Below, piece by piece: positions 1 to 9,045 of a stretch of DNA of 33,774 nucleotides. Every line of letters begins with the position of its first letter. Positions within the stretch are counted from its first letter, which is position 1. The position numbers were made by a program, and so were the translations under genes. The notes under the pieces were generated by a model. The model saw nothing but the letters and a program-made list of their open reading frames with translations, was not told the DNA's origin and searched no databases. The stretch comes from a virus, in the IMG/VR virus record IMGVR_UViG_3300042549_007820, positions 1 to 33,774 of that record; one strand, written 5' to 3'.

Positions 1-68
1 TCATCCAGGATGGCCACATAAAACAACACCACTGCTAACTTCAATCCAAATACAAATACACTGAAACA

Positions 69-76
69 AATAAATA
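69..76 (+). promoter_or_regulatory. Late promoter-like box upstream of the 1973-residue protein
   Basis: AATAAATA differs by one base from the T4 late consensus TATAAATA. It lies 18 nt before the ATG at 95. An AAAGGAA Shine-Dalgarno-like stretch sits between them at 81-87. The rest of bases 1-68 shows no gene; it may hold the end of an upstream region, but nothing is recognisable. Transcription from here is inferred. Confidence 0.5.
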
Positions 77-94
77 CCCTAAAGGAATACAACA

Positions 95-3000
95 ATGGCG
101 GGAACAAGAATATCGGGCACACGGACAATTGCACCACAAAGTGGTCCAGTGGTGTCAACGGTTGCAGTAACCAACTTCACTCAAGAAAATACAACCACAT
201 TCATTCGATCTAATTTTATAGGTGCCGTTGGACGTTTAGCAGTAGTAGGACCTACTGGTCAAGTAGTAATATTAAAAAATACCGAAGCAAACGTAGGAAA
301 CATTAGTAATCCAGCTGGTGGCGATCCTTTGTATGAGATTGATCAATCGTTGTTCTCCACTACTGAACAAAGAAAAGCAGCACAGGCATATTTTGCCGGC
401 GGTGTGGGTATTGAAAAAGACCTAGCAGTTGGCGGATTTATTTACGGTCGCGTGGCTGCGGCTAACACTGCTACCACATCCAGCAACGTCACAGTGCTGG
501 AAGTCAACGATGATAGAATGTACTATCCATTGTTTACTGACGTTGACGGTTTAGTGTTGACAGGTTCTCAACTGTATGCAGACAATTTAGACGGTGCTGG
601 CGCCCAAACGCCCGATTCAGGTCTACAGTACAATCCGTTCACCGGAATGATATCAACTGAACGAGTGTTGGTAAAATCAGACGAAACATCTACCAGCCCA
701 GAAACTGGCGCCCTTACAGTTGCTGGTGGTGCAGGTATTTTGGCTGATGTGTTTGTAGGCGGAGTTGTTACACTGGAAGATGAAACAAATTCCACAGCCG
801 TTGATGAGGGCGCTCTTGTAGTTGCAGGAGGTATAGGTGTTGGGCAAGATGTATTTGTAGGCGGCATTGTCACGGTTGATGATGACACAAATGCTGCATC
901 TATTACTGAAGGCGCATTGATTGTTGCAGGCGGAGCTGGTATTACCAAAGACGTATTTGTAGGCGGCATTGTCACAGTAGAAGATGAAACCAACGCCACA
1001 GCCGCAGATGAAGGTGCTTTAATTGTTGCCGGCGGTGTAGGTGTTGGGCAAGATGTATTCGTTGGCGGCATTGTTACAGTTGATGATGACACAAATTCTG
1101 CATCTATTACTGAAGGCGCATTGATTGTTGCCGGTGGTGTTGGTATTACCAAAGATGTGTTTGTAGGTGGAGTAGTCACTGTAGAAGATGAAACTGACTC
1201 TACATCAATTGCCAACGGTGCTTTGGTTGTTGCCGGTGGTGTAGGCATTGGTGCCACAGTCAATGTTGGTGGCGATATTCTTCCAGCAGAGCCCGATGCA
1301 GGATCAATTGGTGCTCAAGACCTTGAATGGGCTGATGCATATTTGAACAAGATATATTCCAAGTTCATTGGCAGTACAGCAAGCGGACTAACACTGGCCC
1401 CTGGTACTGGCATCACAGACGTGTTTGGAGACATTCGTGTAAGAGGTCAAAATCCAATTGGTACAGCACCAGTTGTAACAAATACCTTGTATGTCACTGT
1501 AGACGGAAATGACACCAACGATGGTCGTGCCATGGATGCAAGTCGAGCCTGCCGAACAATTGGCGGCGCCATAAACAGTCCGTACTATCAGCCTGGTACA
1601 CAAATTTTGGTCAGTGCTGGCAGATATTTAGAAGACAACCCGTTGGTGATGAAACCATACACCAGTATACGAGGCGCTGATATTCGTACAACATTTATTG
1701 AACCGATCAACAAAACACAAGATTTGTTCCATGTCAACAGTGGATGTTATTTGAATTACATGAGTTTCTTGAATGGTCGTAGCGGACGATTGGAAGGTGC
1801 TTATGCAGAAGGATACAACCGCGGAGCATACGCAACTGCATTTCCTCCGCAGACAGGCGAAAACAGAATCGACTTGTTTAATTCTCCTTACATACAAAAC
1901 TGTACCAATCAGAGCGGCCCTTGGTTAAAAGATGGTACAATGTTTGTACCAAACCAGACTGTACAGGTTCCGTTAGCCATTGGGCAAAGCACATGGGAAT
2001 CCAACACAGCAAGTATTGTTGTCAACATGCAATCTGGCAGCGTTGAGATTGGTCAAAGTATCAATGCTGGAAAACAAACACAGGGATTCTTCAACGCTCG
2101 CACACTGTTGTTGGCAAACAAACCATTCATTCAAAGTCAAGCAGTTGCCTGGGTGTCTGTAAACTTCCCATCTTTTGTTTACAATGAACAATTGTGTTAT
2201 CGCGACGCAGGTATTCTTATTGAAAACATGGCCTACGACATGGCGTTTGGTGGCAATGAAAAGAGCATTGACAGTGGGCGATCATATTTCCGTGGTGTGA
2301 TCAGTGTGATTGCTGGACAAGAAACACAAACTGTTGGTGCAATTGATTACATCAGTTATCTATCACAGTTGGTAGTACAGAATGAAGTTTGCCCAGTTCT
2401 AACTCCTCCACCAAATATTCCAGTAGGCACACAGGTTATAAACACTGTGCTAACTGGCGGTGACATTGTGGTTCCTTCAATAGAGAAGCTGTTCAACATT
2501 ACCACTGGAATTATTGAAAATGGTCCTGATTCTGCACCTGACTTATTCAACGGACAAGGTCCAGATGCGGCATATGTGAGTGCAGAAGTATTGTTGCAGG
2601 CCAACAGAAAATTCATACAAGAAAATGCAATCATTTATATTAACAACTTCTTGTGCGATCCTCCCAAAGCATTGCCTTACAGTCAAATCAAATGCAGACG
2701 AGACACTGGTCTGATTGTTGACAGTATTGCTACAGATTTGTTGTTCTCAACACCTAGTAACACACAAGCAACATTTGCAGGAATACAATATTTCAATCAA
2801 GCAAACTATGTTGGAATAATTGAGGATCAGTTGATTCCAACAATTGCCGCCATCACATATTTGCGAGACTTGAGTTTAAAAGTTGTACAAAATATTACCA
2901 CTGCCACAGATGCACTGATTGGTGTAACTCGTTACACCAATGGAGTTCAAACAACAGCCAGTAACTATGCATCTATTACAGAAGTAAACAAAATTCAATC

Positions 3001-6000
3001 TGAATTTTCAAATATTTTGACTATTTTAAATGGAAGAACCGACGGATGGTCAGATTTGATTGTTCCAGATACTGGAATTGAAAGTATATTCCCAAGTGTG
3101 AGAAACACGGTGAACATGTTGATAGCCAACACCACCTACCTGGCCGACGAAGTTGTGGCGTTTGTAAATGCCACATATCCATTATTTGTGTATTCTACCA
3201 GCACATGTGCAAGAGATGTTGGATACATTATCCAAAGCGTCTGTTTTGATCTGTTGTATGGTGGAAACAAACAAAGCATTGTGGCAGGATTATCATACTA
3301 TTCAACCACCGGAACATCAACAGTGATTCCTGGAGAAACAACTGCCACAGTAGATGCGTTTACTTTCATGGGTAATTTGGCCAGCACACTGGTACAAGGA
3401 CAAACTTACTATCCATTGCAGAGCAAAGTCAAGCCAGTTATTACTTTGCCAGCCAGCGACAGCAACAATGCCAGCACACTGGTCAACATTGTAAACACTA
3501 TTACTAATATTATTGCCAATGGGCCTGACGTTGCTGCTGCATTAGCTCCTGTGACATTGATCAAAACATTGTCAACATCAACAATAAATGCTCACAGCAT
3601 ACTGAAAGCAAATCGTCAATTCATAATTGAAGAAACAATAACATATATTGATCAGACATACAATCCCAACAGTTTCAATTACAATCAAGAAAAGTGTTTT
3701 AGAGACACTGGATTGATTGTGGATGCGGTAAGTCAAGACATCTTGTTAGGCGGCAACCAAAAATCTATTGAAGCAGGATTGAGTTACTGGACCCAAGGAT
3801 ACAACTATGTTGCAGGACAAGAAAGTACTACAACAGCAGCCATTAATTATGTAAGAGATATTTCTTTACAGGTTATTGCAAATACCACAGTAACAACTTA
3901 TGGAAATAGTACTCCGCAGATCATCAACACTTTCTATCAGTATGGCGGAGACTACATGCCACAACAGGCTATCTCTCGCAACTTTGGAATTATCACAGAC
4001 ATTATTGAAAATGGAATTGCTGTGGCTCCTCCGGTGTATGCTGGTGGAGGCTTGTTTGCACTCAACGGATTGAACGGATCCAGTGTTGTGATTGCAACCA
4101 AAGTAACATCAGTTGAAGAACTTGAACCTGATGTATACAGAATTGGATTAGATACTCCTACAGTGGGATTTGGCGACAACGCCACTTTGATATTTGGTGA
4201 CACACAGATTTTTCCTTTACAAGATCCACAAGTGGAAGCATTGTGTTTGGAATTAGGACTAGATGCCAACACTTGGAACGAACGAAAAGTAGATCCAATT
4301 GGTGCCATGGGAGGAGCATTGATTGACGGAGCAGTGATTAGTGATAGATCTCCTATTCAATCTTTTGTGTTTGATGCTTACACCCAATTGAACCAAGGTG
4401 GAATTGGTGTTAAAGTAACCAACAACGGATATTCACAGTTGGTTTCGGTGTTTACAATCTTCTGTAGCGTGGGCGTTGAGTGCGACCGAGGCGGTATTGC
4501 ATCTATCACCAACTCCAACTGTAACTTTGGAGATATTTCATTGTTGGCCAAAGGATTTGGTCGACGAGATTTCAGCGGTACAGTGTACAATCCTGCTTTT
4601 AGAGCATACCCATTTAGTCCAAACGTTCCAGGATCTGGATTCCTGGATCAGTTTTACCCCAACGGATACTGGCCAAACAACGGAGGCCAGGTAGAAATAT
4701 TTGTGCCTGACAGTGAAAATCGTCCACACATTGGACAGGTAATGGAAGTGATTCCTCCAAAGGACTATTTGAATGAACAGGGATTGTCAGGATTCTTAAA
4801 TGCATTTGCCAACACCAGTACAATAAACACAGGAACTATCAATTTGGTAGACATCAGCACAACCGATGTTTATATTGGAAACACACTGGTCATCAGAGAT
4901 CAGTTTGGACGAGAAGTTGATGATAACGGAGTGCGTTATGTTGCAACTGGCACCGTGGTAAAAGATGTAAATTTCAACAGCATCAGTCTTAACCAAGCAT
5001 TGACCAGCGGTGGAGGCGATCCTACAAATCCAACATTCTTCACTATGTATTTTAGCGGAAACAGTTATTACACAGTGCAGACCAGTCAGATTGCAGAAGA
5101 TCCTTATGCTGTGGACACAAACAAATTGAGTGCAAACACTGATCCTTATTTTGAAGGACCAGCAATTGATCAAATTGCAGCACACTTGACAACTTTGAAT
5201 TATTTGAAATCTGTAGTGGATGATGTTATTACAAATACAGCAATTACACCTACCATAGGCAACAGTTCAACGCAGGCAATCAATATCACACTAACAGGTG
5301 GTGAAAATTCACAGGCATTTGTTGATTTAAGATTTGATCAAATGATCAACATCATTGGCGCAGCCAACATTGCAGCAGCAAGATTGGTTGTTCCGCAAAA
5401 TGCAATTGCAAAAACTGGAACTATTCCGCAAGGAGCAGGCAGTGCAATTGCATTGATTGAAAACAACATTGAATTTATTTCAGAAGAAATTGCTGCTTAC
5501 GTAACACTAAACTTAGCCAGCGGACTAGGAAGCTACGATCAGAACAAATGTAGAAGAGACATCAAACTGATCTTACAACAGTTGTTGTATGATTTGCAAA
5601 CTGGCGGAAACTACAACATGGTATACAGTGGATTGAGTTACTGGTCAAGAGCAGGAACCTATCATATTGTTCAATTGGGCGAAGCAGTTAACCGACCTGA
5701 CTTGTTTCCAAATGGATCTACAGTAAACTTTTATCAAAGAAGTTACATTTCGGCAAGTGGATACTTGTTTGAATACGTTGGTGCAGGAACAAACTATGGT
5801 GCATTGCCACAACGAGGAGTAGCTGATCCTGTACAAGCAAAAGAAACAGTTCAGTTAAATAGTGGTAAGGTGTTCTTTACCTCTACAGATCAAAACGGTG
5901 ACTTCCGAATTGGACCAGGATTGGTAATCAGTCAAGCAACGGGTGTTCTAAGCGGAAGAACATTTGTACAAAGTTTATACGCTAATATGACTCCGTTCAT

Positions 6001-6016
6001 ATTGGCAATCAGTTAA
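95..6016 (+). CDS. Giant repeat/beta-helix virion structural protein (1973 aa), tail fibre or baseplate-associated
   Basis: A very long acidic structural protein, probably part of the tail fibre or baseplate periphery. Residues about 195-400 are six 34-residue Gly/Val repeats ending in 'DVFVGG'. Residues about 460-620 look like a right-handed beta-helix of the pectate-lyase type, beginning 'LYVTVDGNDTNDGR'. From about 690 to 1290 come four alpha-helical units with a C-x-R-D core (Cys701, Cys867, Cys1038, Cys1201). A second beta-helix-like stretch spans about 1400-1570, and a fifth C-x-R-D unit sits at Cys1819. The C-terminus (GDFRIGPGLVIS) resembles the end of large structural proteins in marine T4-like phages. 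No signal peptide or membrane segment is visible. A late-like box and an AAAGGAA ribosome site precede the start. The 127-residue gene follows after 11 nt. The virion class is fairly sure; the exact location in the particle is not. Confidence 0.8.
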   Translation: MAGTRISGTRTIAPQSGPVVSTVAVTNFTQENTTTFIRSNFIGAVGRLAVVGPTGQVVILKNTEANVGNISNPAGGDPLYEIDQSLFSTTEQRKAAQAYFAGGVGIEKDLAVGGFIYGRVAAANTATTSSNVTVLEVNDDRMYYPLFTDVDGLVLTGSQLYADNLDGAGAQTPDSGLQYNPFTGMISTERVLVKSDETSTSPETGALTVAGGAGILADVFVGGVVTLEDETNSTAVDEGALVVAGGIGVGQDVFVGGIVTVDDDTNAASITEGALIVAGGAGITKDVFVGGIVTVEDETNATAADEGALIVAGGVGVGQDVFVGGIVTVDDDTNSASITEGALIVAGGVGITKDVFVGGVVTVEDETDSTSIANGALVVAGGVGIGATVNVGGDILPAEPDAGSIGAQDLEWADAYLNKIYSKFIGSTASGLTLAPGTGITDVFGDIRVRGQNPIGTAPVVTNTLYVTVDGNDTNDGRAMDASRACRTIGGAINSPYYQPGTQILVSAGRYLEDNPLVMKPYTSIRGADIRTTFIEPINKTQDLFHVNSGCYLNYMSFLNGRSGRLEGAYAEGYNRGAYATAFPPQTGENRIDLFNSPYIQNCTNQSGPWLKDGTMFVPNQTVQVPLAIGQSTWESNTASIVVNMQSGSVEIGQSINAGKQTQGFFNARTLLLANKPFIQSQAVAWVSVNFPSFVYNEQLCYRDAGILIENMAYDMAFGGNEKSIDSGRSYFRGVISVIAGQETQTVGAIDYISYLSQLVVQNEVCPVLTPPPNIPVGTQVINTVLTGGDIVVPSIEKLFNITTGIIENGPDSAPDLFNGQGPDAAYVSAEVLLQANRKFIQENAIIYINNFLCDPPKALPYSQIKCRRDTGLIVDSIATDLLFSTPSNTQATFAGIQYFNQANYVGIIEDQLIPTIAAITYLRDLSLKVVQNITTATDALIGVTRYTNGVQTTASNYASITEVNKIQSEFSNILTILNGRTDGWSDLIVPDTGIESIFPSVRNTVNMLIANTTYLADEVVAFVNATYPLFVYSTSTCARDVGYIIQSVCFDLLYGGNKQSIVAGLSYYSTTGTSTVIPGETTATVDAFTFMGNLASTLVQGQTYYPLQSKVKPVITLPASDSNNASTLVNIVNTITNIIANGPDVAAALAPVTLIKTLSTSTINAHSILKANRQFIIEETITYIDQTYNPNSFNYNQEKCFRDTGLIVDAVSQDILLGGNQKSIEAGLSYWTQGYNYVAGQESTTTAAINYVRDISLQVIANTTVTTYGNSTPQIINTFYQYGGDYMPQQAISRNFGIITDIIENGIAVAPPVYAGGGLFALNGLNGSSVVIATKVTSVEELEPDVYRIGLDTPTVGFGDNATLIFGDTQIFPLQDPQVEALCLELGLDANTWNERKVDPIGAMGGALIDGAVISDRSPIQSFVFDAYTQLNQGGIGVKVTNNGYSQLVSVFTIFCSVGVECDRGGIASITNSNCNFGDISLLAKGFGRRDFSGTVYNPAFRAYPFSPNVPGSGFLDQFYPNGYWPNNGGQVEIFVPDSENRPHIGQVMEVIPPKDYLNEQGLSGFLNAFANTSTINTGTINLVDISTTDVYIGNTLVIRDQFGREVDDNGVRYVATGTVVKDVNFNSISLNQALTSGGGDPTNPTFFTMYFSGNSYYTVQTSQIAEDPYAVDTNKLSANTDPYFEGPAIDQIAAHLTTLNYLKSVVDDVITNTAITPTIGNSSTQAINITLTGGENSQAFVDLRFDQMINIIGAANIAAARLVVPQNAIAKTGTIPQGAGSAIALIENNIEFISEEIAAYVTLNLASGLGSYDQNKCRRDIKLILQQLLYDLQTGGNYNMVYSGLSYWSRAGTYHIVQLGEAVNRPDLFPNGSTVNFYQRSYISASGYLFEYVGAGTNYGALPQRGVADPVQAKETVQLNSGKVFFTSTDQNGDFRIGPGLVISQATGVLSGRTFVQSLYANMTPFILAIS
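674..1285 (+). repeat. Six tandem 102-bp coding repeats (34 aa each)
   Basis: Units begin near 674, 776, 878, 980, 1082 and 1184, an exact 102-bp period. Each encodes a 'GAL(V/I)VAGG(V/I)G' segment followed by 'DVFVGG' and a short acidic linker. Units alternate: linker EDET with GVGQ, then DDDT with GITK. This implies a 204-bp higher-order unit that was duplicated. The first and last copies are the most divergent. The region most likely forms a fibrous, trimerising beta-structure. Confidence 0.9.
2195..5643 (+). repeat. Five diverged C-x-R-D helical domains within the giant protein
   Basis: Each unit reads roughly aromatic-x4-C-x-R-D, then a hydrophobic helix with 'D(L/M/I)', 'GGN' and 'SGLSYW'-type residues. 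The cores are Cys701 (2195), Cys867 (2693), Cys1038 (3206), Cys1201 (3695) and Cys1819 (5549). The first four are spaced 163-171 residues apart. The second lacks the GGN motif. The repeats are seen only at protein level, so they are ancient duplications. Their function is unknown. Confidence 0.7.
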
Positions 6017-6027
6017 CAGGAAATAAC

Positions 6028-6411
6028 ATGGCACAGTTACCATTAAACAAGTTTTTAACAAAGACTGCTATATTAACAACTAGCACAACATCGACAGTTT
6101 ACACAGCACCAATTGGTGTTACTGCAATTGTGTTGATGGCGCAAGTGGCAAATATCAGCACACAAACGCATTCGGTAAGTTTTGAACATTTTAGATTCAA
6201 AACTATTTTGCCAGATGCACAAGGATTTGGCGGTCAATCTGGATTGACTCCTAGCATGTTGGTCAAAGATTTTGCAATACCCGCAGGTGATGCAGGAACT
6301 CCGTTGACAGGAAAAATGATTATCGAAGAATTAGATAGTGTACGTGCTTATGCAGATAGTTCAGGCACATTGCAATTGGTAATGAGCATATTGCAAACTG
6401 CTAATTCATAA
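6028..6411 (+). CDS. Small virion-associated protein of unknown function (127 aa)
   Basis: I do not recognise a named family. The protein opens MAQLPLNKFLTKTAIL and is Thr/Ser/Val-rich with predicted beta-strands. It has no signal peptide, membrane helix or catalytic motif. It starts 11 nt after the giant protein and ends 14 nt before the 480-residue fibre protein, so it is almost certainly co-transcribed with both. AGGAAAT lies about 5 nt before the ATG as ribosome site. Similar small proteins next to repeat-type fibres are familiar in marine T4-like phages. A fibre-linking or capping role is plausible but inferred only from position. An accessory decoration protein is an alternative. Confidence 0.7.
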   Translation: MAQLPLNKFLTKTAILTTSTTSTVYTAPIGVTAIVLMAQVANISTQTHSVSFEHFRFKTILPDAQGFGGQSGLTPSMLVKDFAIPAGDAGTPLTGKMIIEELDSVRAYADSSGTLQLVMSILQTANS

Positions 6412-6425
6412 TAGGAAGATATAAA

Positions 6426-7868
6426 ATGCCAGGATTATTAAGTGGAAAGACGTTACGCAGAGGCGGCAGTGGCGAGTTTATTGATCTCGCAGGAGCCATG
6501 CCGCAATTGCCAACGGCACCCAGTACTAGTACTGGTTTTACAGTAGTAACAGATGACAAACTTAGAACAACATATAGATCTAGCTTAGGTAATTTAGAAT
6601 TTAACGCTGGCACAGTGTATAGTAATGTGTCTGGACAGCCACTTCAATTGATTGGCACAGGCACATTGGCAGTGATTGTGTCAGGAGGTACCGCTACCAA
6701 CAGCACAAACACAGGTGCATTAGTTGTACAAGGCGGCGTTGGAATCAGAGACAATTTGTTTGTGGGCGGCGACACTACACTGCAACGATTAACACTTACA
6801 GAATTTACCGCTACCACAGCAACAATTTTTAAATTAAATGTTGTTGGATTAGAAAATTCAGTCAGCACAACAACTGGCGCTCTAGTGGTCACAGGCGGAG
6901 TTGGTGTTGGACAAGATATGTTTGTTGGCAACAGCGTAAACAGTTACAGAATAAATTCTGTATTGGGAGATATTGTTAATCTTGCAATAACAGGCACCAA
7001 CGTTTCAAACAATGCATCATCGGGCGCATTGACTGTGTCCGGCGGAGTTGGTATTGCAGGCAATATAATTGCTGGAGACACATTATCAGTTGCTTCAACT
7101 GCAACATTGTTATCAGATGTTGGCATCACCGGAGATGTTAGTATCGAAGGCAAGTTAACGGTACAGGGATCTGGGGATGTGGATCTGAGTCCCGAAGCAG
7201 CCAGTGTTACAATTACACCTTCGTTGGGCGGTAGTGTTACTATTAGACCAAGTGTACAAGGAGAATTAGACAATATGGAAATTGGAGCCATTACTCCTAA
7301 AGATTCATATTTTCTCAATGCTCGTGCAAACAATTTTATAGGACTGTCAACCACTGCTACCAACTTGGAAAGAGGTCAACTGGGCAGTATTCCGTATCAA
7401 ACAAGTACAGGAACAACTGAATTTATCGGTATTGGTCAATCAAACACTGTGTTGGTATCCAATGGTTCTACTGCAACTTGGTCCAATGCTGCGGATTTGA
7501 GTGTGTCTACTGCAACTTTTTCTGACACTCCTTTTATCAATGTTGCTGTAACCGGCACAACTTATCAAGTGATTTTGAGCACTGGTACCAATTCCTATGC
7601 TCCACTGGCAGAAGATGTAAACTTATTTTATGAAACAACCACTGGAACACTACACACTCCTAACTTGGTAGCAACAGAAAGTGTTTATAGTCGCGAAGGT
7701 ATTGTAGACGAAGGTAATTTATTATACACTCCGCGAGTAACTATCTCAGCAACTGCTCCTGTTGATCCGCGTATTGGAGATTTTTGGATTGATCCCACAT
7801 ACGGCGTAGAATTACAATATGTAGATGACGGTGGTACACGATTCTGGATACAATTTGCAGGATTTTGA
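6426..7868 (+). CDS. Tail fibre-like repeat protein (480 aa) with C-terminal Trp/Tyr module
   Basis: Residues about 85-220 hold three copies of the fibre repeat: 'NTGALVVQGGVGIRDNLFVGG' and two variants ending near 'MFVGN' and 'IIAGD'. A Val/Thr-rich beta-region follows, then one 'GQLGSIPYQTSTGTTEFIG' unit like those repeated many times in the 2271-residue protein. Residues about 446-478 form a compact C-terminal module beginning 'IGDFWIDP' and ending in a Trp-containing strand. That module type recurs elsewhere in this phage. AGGAAG lies upstream of the ATG. The gene sits in a tight + strand series of appendage genes. It is a likely trimeric fibre or baseplate-edge component; no receptor-binding domain is recognised. 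Confidence 0.8.
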   Translation: MPGLLSGKTLRRGGSGEFIDLAGAMPQLPTAPSTSTGFTVVTDDKLRTTYRSSLGNLEFNAGTVYSNVSGQPLQLIGTGTLAVIVSGGTATNSTNTGALVVQGGVGIRDNLFVGGDTTLQRLTLTEFTATTATIFKLNVVGLENSVSTTTGALVVTGGVGVGQDMFVGNSVNSYRINSVLGDIVNLAITGTNVSNNASSGALTVSGGVGIAGNIIAGDTLSVASTATLLSDVGITGDVSIEGKLTVQGSGDVDLSPEAASVTITPSLGGSVTIRPSVQGELDNMEIGAITPKDSYFLNARANNFIGLSTTATNLERGQLGSIPYQTSTGTTEFIGIGQSNTVLVSNGSTATWSNAADLSVSTATFSDTPFINVAVTGTTYQVILSTGTNSYAPLAEDVNLFYETTTGTLHTPNLVATESVYSREGIVDEGNLLYTPRVTISATAPVDPRIGDFWIDPTYGVELQYVDDGGTRFWIQFAGF

Positions 7869-7898
7869 TATGAACAACAAGAACAAAAGAGTTAAACT

Positions 7899-9032
7899 AT
7901 GCCCTTATTAAATTTTCCATCAAATCCAAATCCTGGAGAGACCTATTCCATTGGCACTAATACGTGGACTTGGACCGGTACTGCTTGGATCAAACTTACC
8001 AGTAGTCCAACAAGTCCTATTATTATCACAACTGCCACATTCAGTACATCTACTGTTACCGGTAGTGTGGTCATCACCGGAGGATTAGGAGTAGGCGGTG
8101 GCGTTAACATTAGCGGAACCTCCACCGTTAACGGTGCAGAAATTTTAACAACTGCAACGTTGGACAATTATGTAAAACCAACCTTGATTGTTGGAGGAAC
8201 TGATACTGCGGTCACTTCATCAACTGGTGTTGTCACGGTGTTTACAGTATGGAACACAAGTACTTTACAGTCTGTAACTGATAGAGGCAACACTACTACA
8301 AATACCATATTCATTGATAATGCAACCAGCTCAACCAATGTAGGATCAGGCGCACTGATAGTAACAGGCGGTGCCAGCATAGGTGGTGATTTGTATCTAG
8401 GTGGTACAATCTATTCAGCAGGTGTACCAGTTATTACAACAAGTACTCTGGTTGATTCGTTCCAAGCCGGCGATGATATTAGAATTATTTCTACCATTAC
8501 TGGTATTACAACTACCACAACATTGTTGATTTCCAATACTTCTACGTTTGAAACTGTTACTCGTAGGGGTAGTACTACTACTTTTGCAATTCATATTGCA
8601 AATACCACGGAATCAATATCCAGTAGCACCGGTGCTGTGGTAATTGATGGCGGATTAGGTGTTGCAAAACGCATAAACGCAGAAAGTATTCAAATTGCAG
8701 ACACAGTGATTGATTCTGGACAAGTTTTGGTAAATACCACTGACACTGTAGTAGTAGATGAGTACGATATTGATGAATATCGCACCAGCAAGTATCTAAT
8801 ACAGATTGATGAAGGCTCTGGTCCTGGTGCAAATTTTGAAACCATTGAAATATTGTTGTTAGTTGACAACAATGGAAATGTTTTTGCAACAGAATATGCA
8901 GTTCTAACATCAAATGGAGATTTAGGAGAGTTTGCGGCAGATGTAATTGGGGATAAAGTTAGACTATACTTTACCGCAGTAAATGCCACAAACAAGGTTC
9001 TAAGAATTTTTAGAACCACAATGAGAGTATAA
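7899..9032 (+). CDS. Tail fibre-like protein (377 aa) with N-terminal W-x-W module
   Basis: The N-terminus (FPSNPNPGETYSIG, then a Trp-rich strand to about residue 34) is a small module common at the start of marine phage fibre proteins. It is followed by three 'GxLxVxGGxGxG' fibre repeats, near residues 49-75, 143-174 and 237-262. Residues about 285-377 are a globular C-terminal domain (EYRTSKYLIQI ... TEYAVL ... LRIFRTTMRV). It is clearly homologous to the end of the next protein (1113 aa). The ribosome site is weak (AAAAGAG). The gene is 30 nt after the previous gene and 13 nt before the next. It is a probable short fibre sharing a tip domain with its neighbour. Confidence 0.8.
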   Translation: MPLLNFPSNPNPGETYSIGTNTWTWTGTAWIKLTSSPTSPIIITTATFSTSTVTGSVVITGGLGVGGGVNISGTSTVNGAEILTTATLDNYVKPTLIVGGTDTAVTSSTGVVTVFTVWNTSTLQSVTDRGNTTTNTIFIDNATSSTNVGSGALIVTGGASIGGDLYLGGTIYSAGVPVITTSTLVDSFQAGDDIRIISTITGITTTTTLLISNTSTFETVTRRGSTTTFAIHIANTTESISSSTGAVVIDGGLGVAKRINAESIQIADTVIDSGQVLVNTTDTVVVDEYDIDEYRTSKYLIQIDEGSGPGANFETIEILLLVDNNGNVFATEYAVLTSNGDLGEFAADVIGDKVRLYFTAVNATNKVLRIFRTTMRV

Positions 9033-9045
9033 TAGGAATTATAAA

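Noticed and set aside
568-1263. Long open frame on the - strand opposite the 102-bp repeats
   Set aside because: It mirrors the repeat codons of the + strand protein, is Pro/Thr/Ala low-complexity and has no start signal. Similar antisense frames occur opposite every repeat-rich fibre segment (for example 6944-7363, 10857-11831, 13719-14042).
3585-3595. AATAAAT-like matches to the late box inside coding sequence (also near 6950 and 27210)
   Set aside because: They are inside genes, not followed by a start codon at a useful distance, and AT-rich sequence gives such matches by chance.
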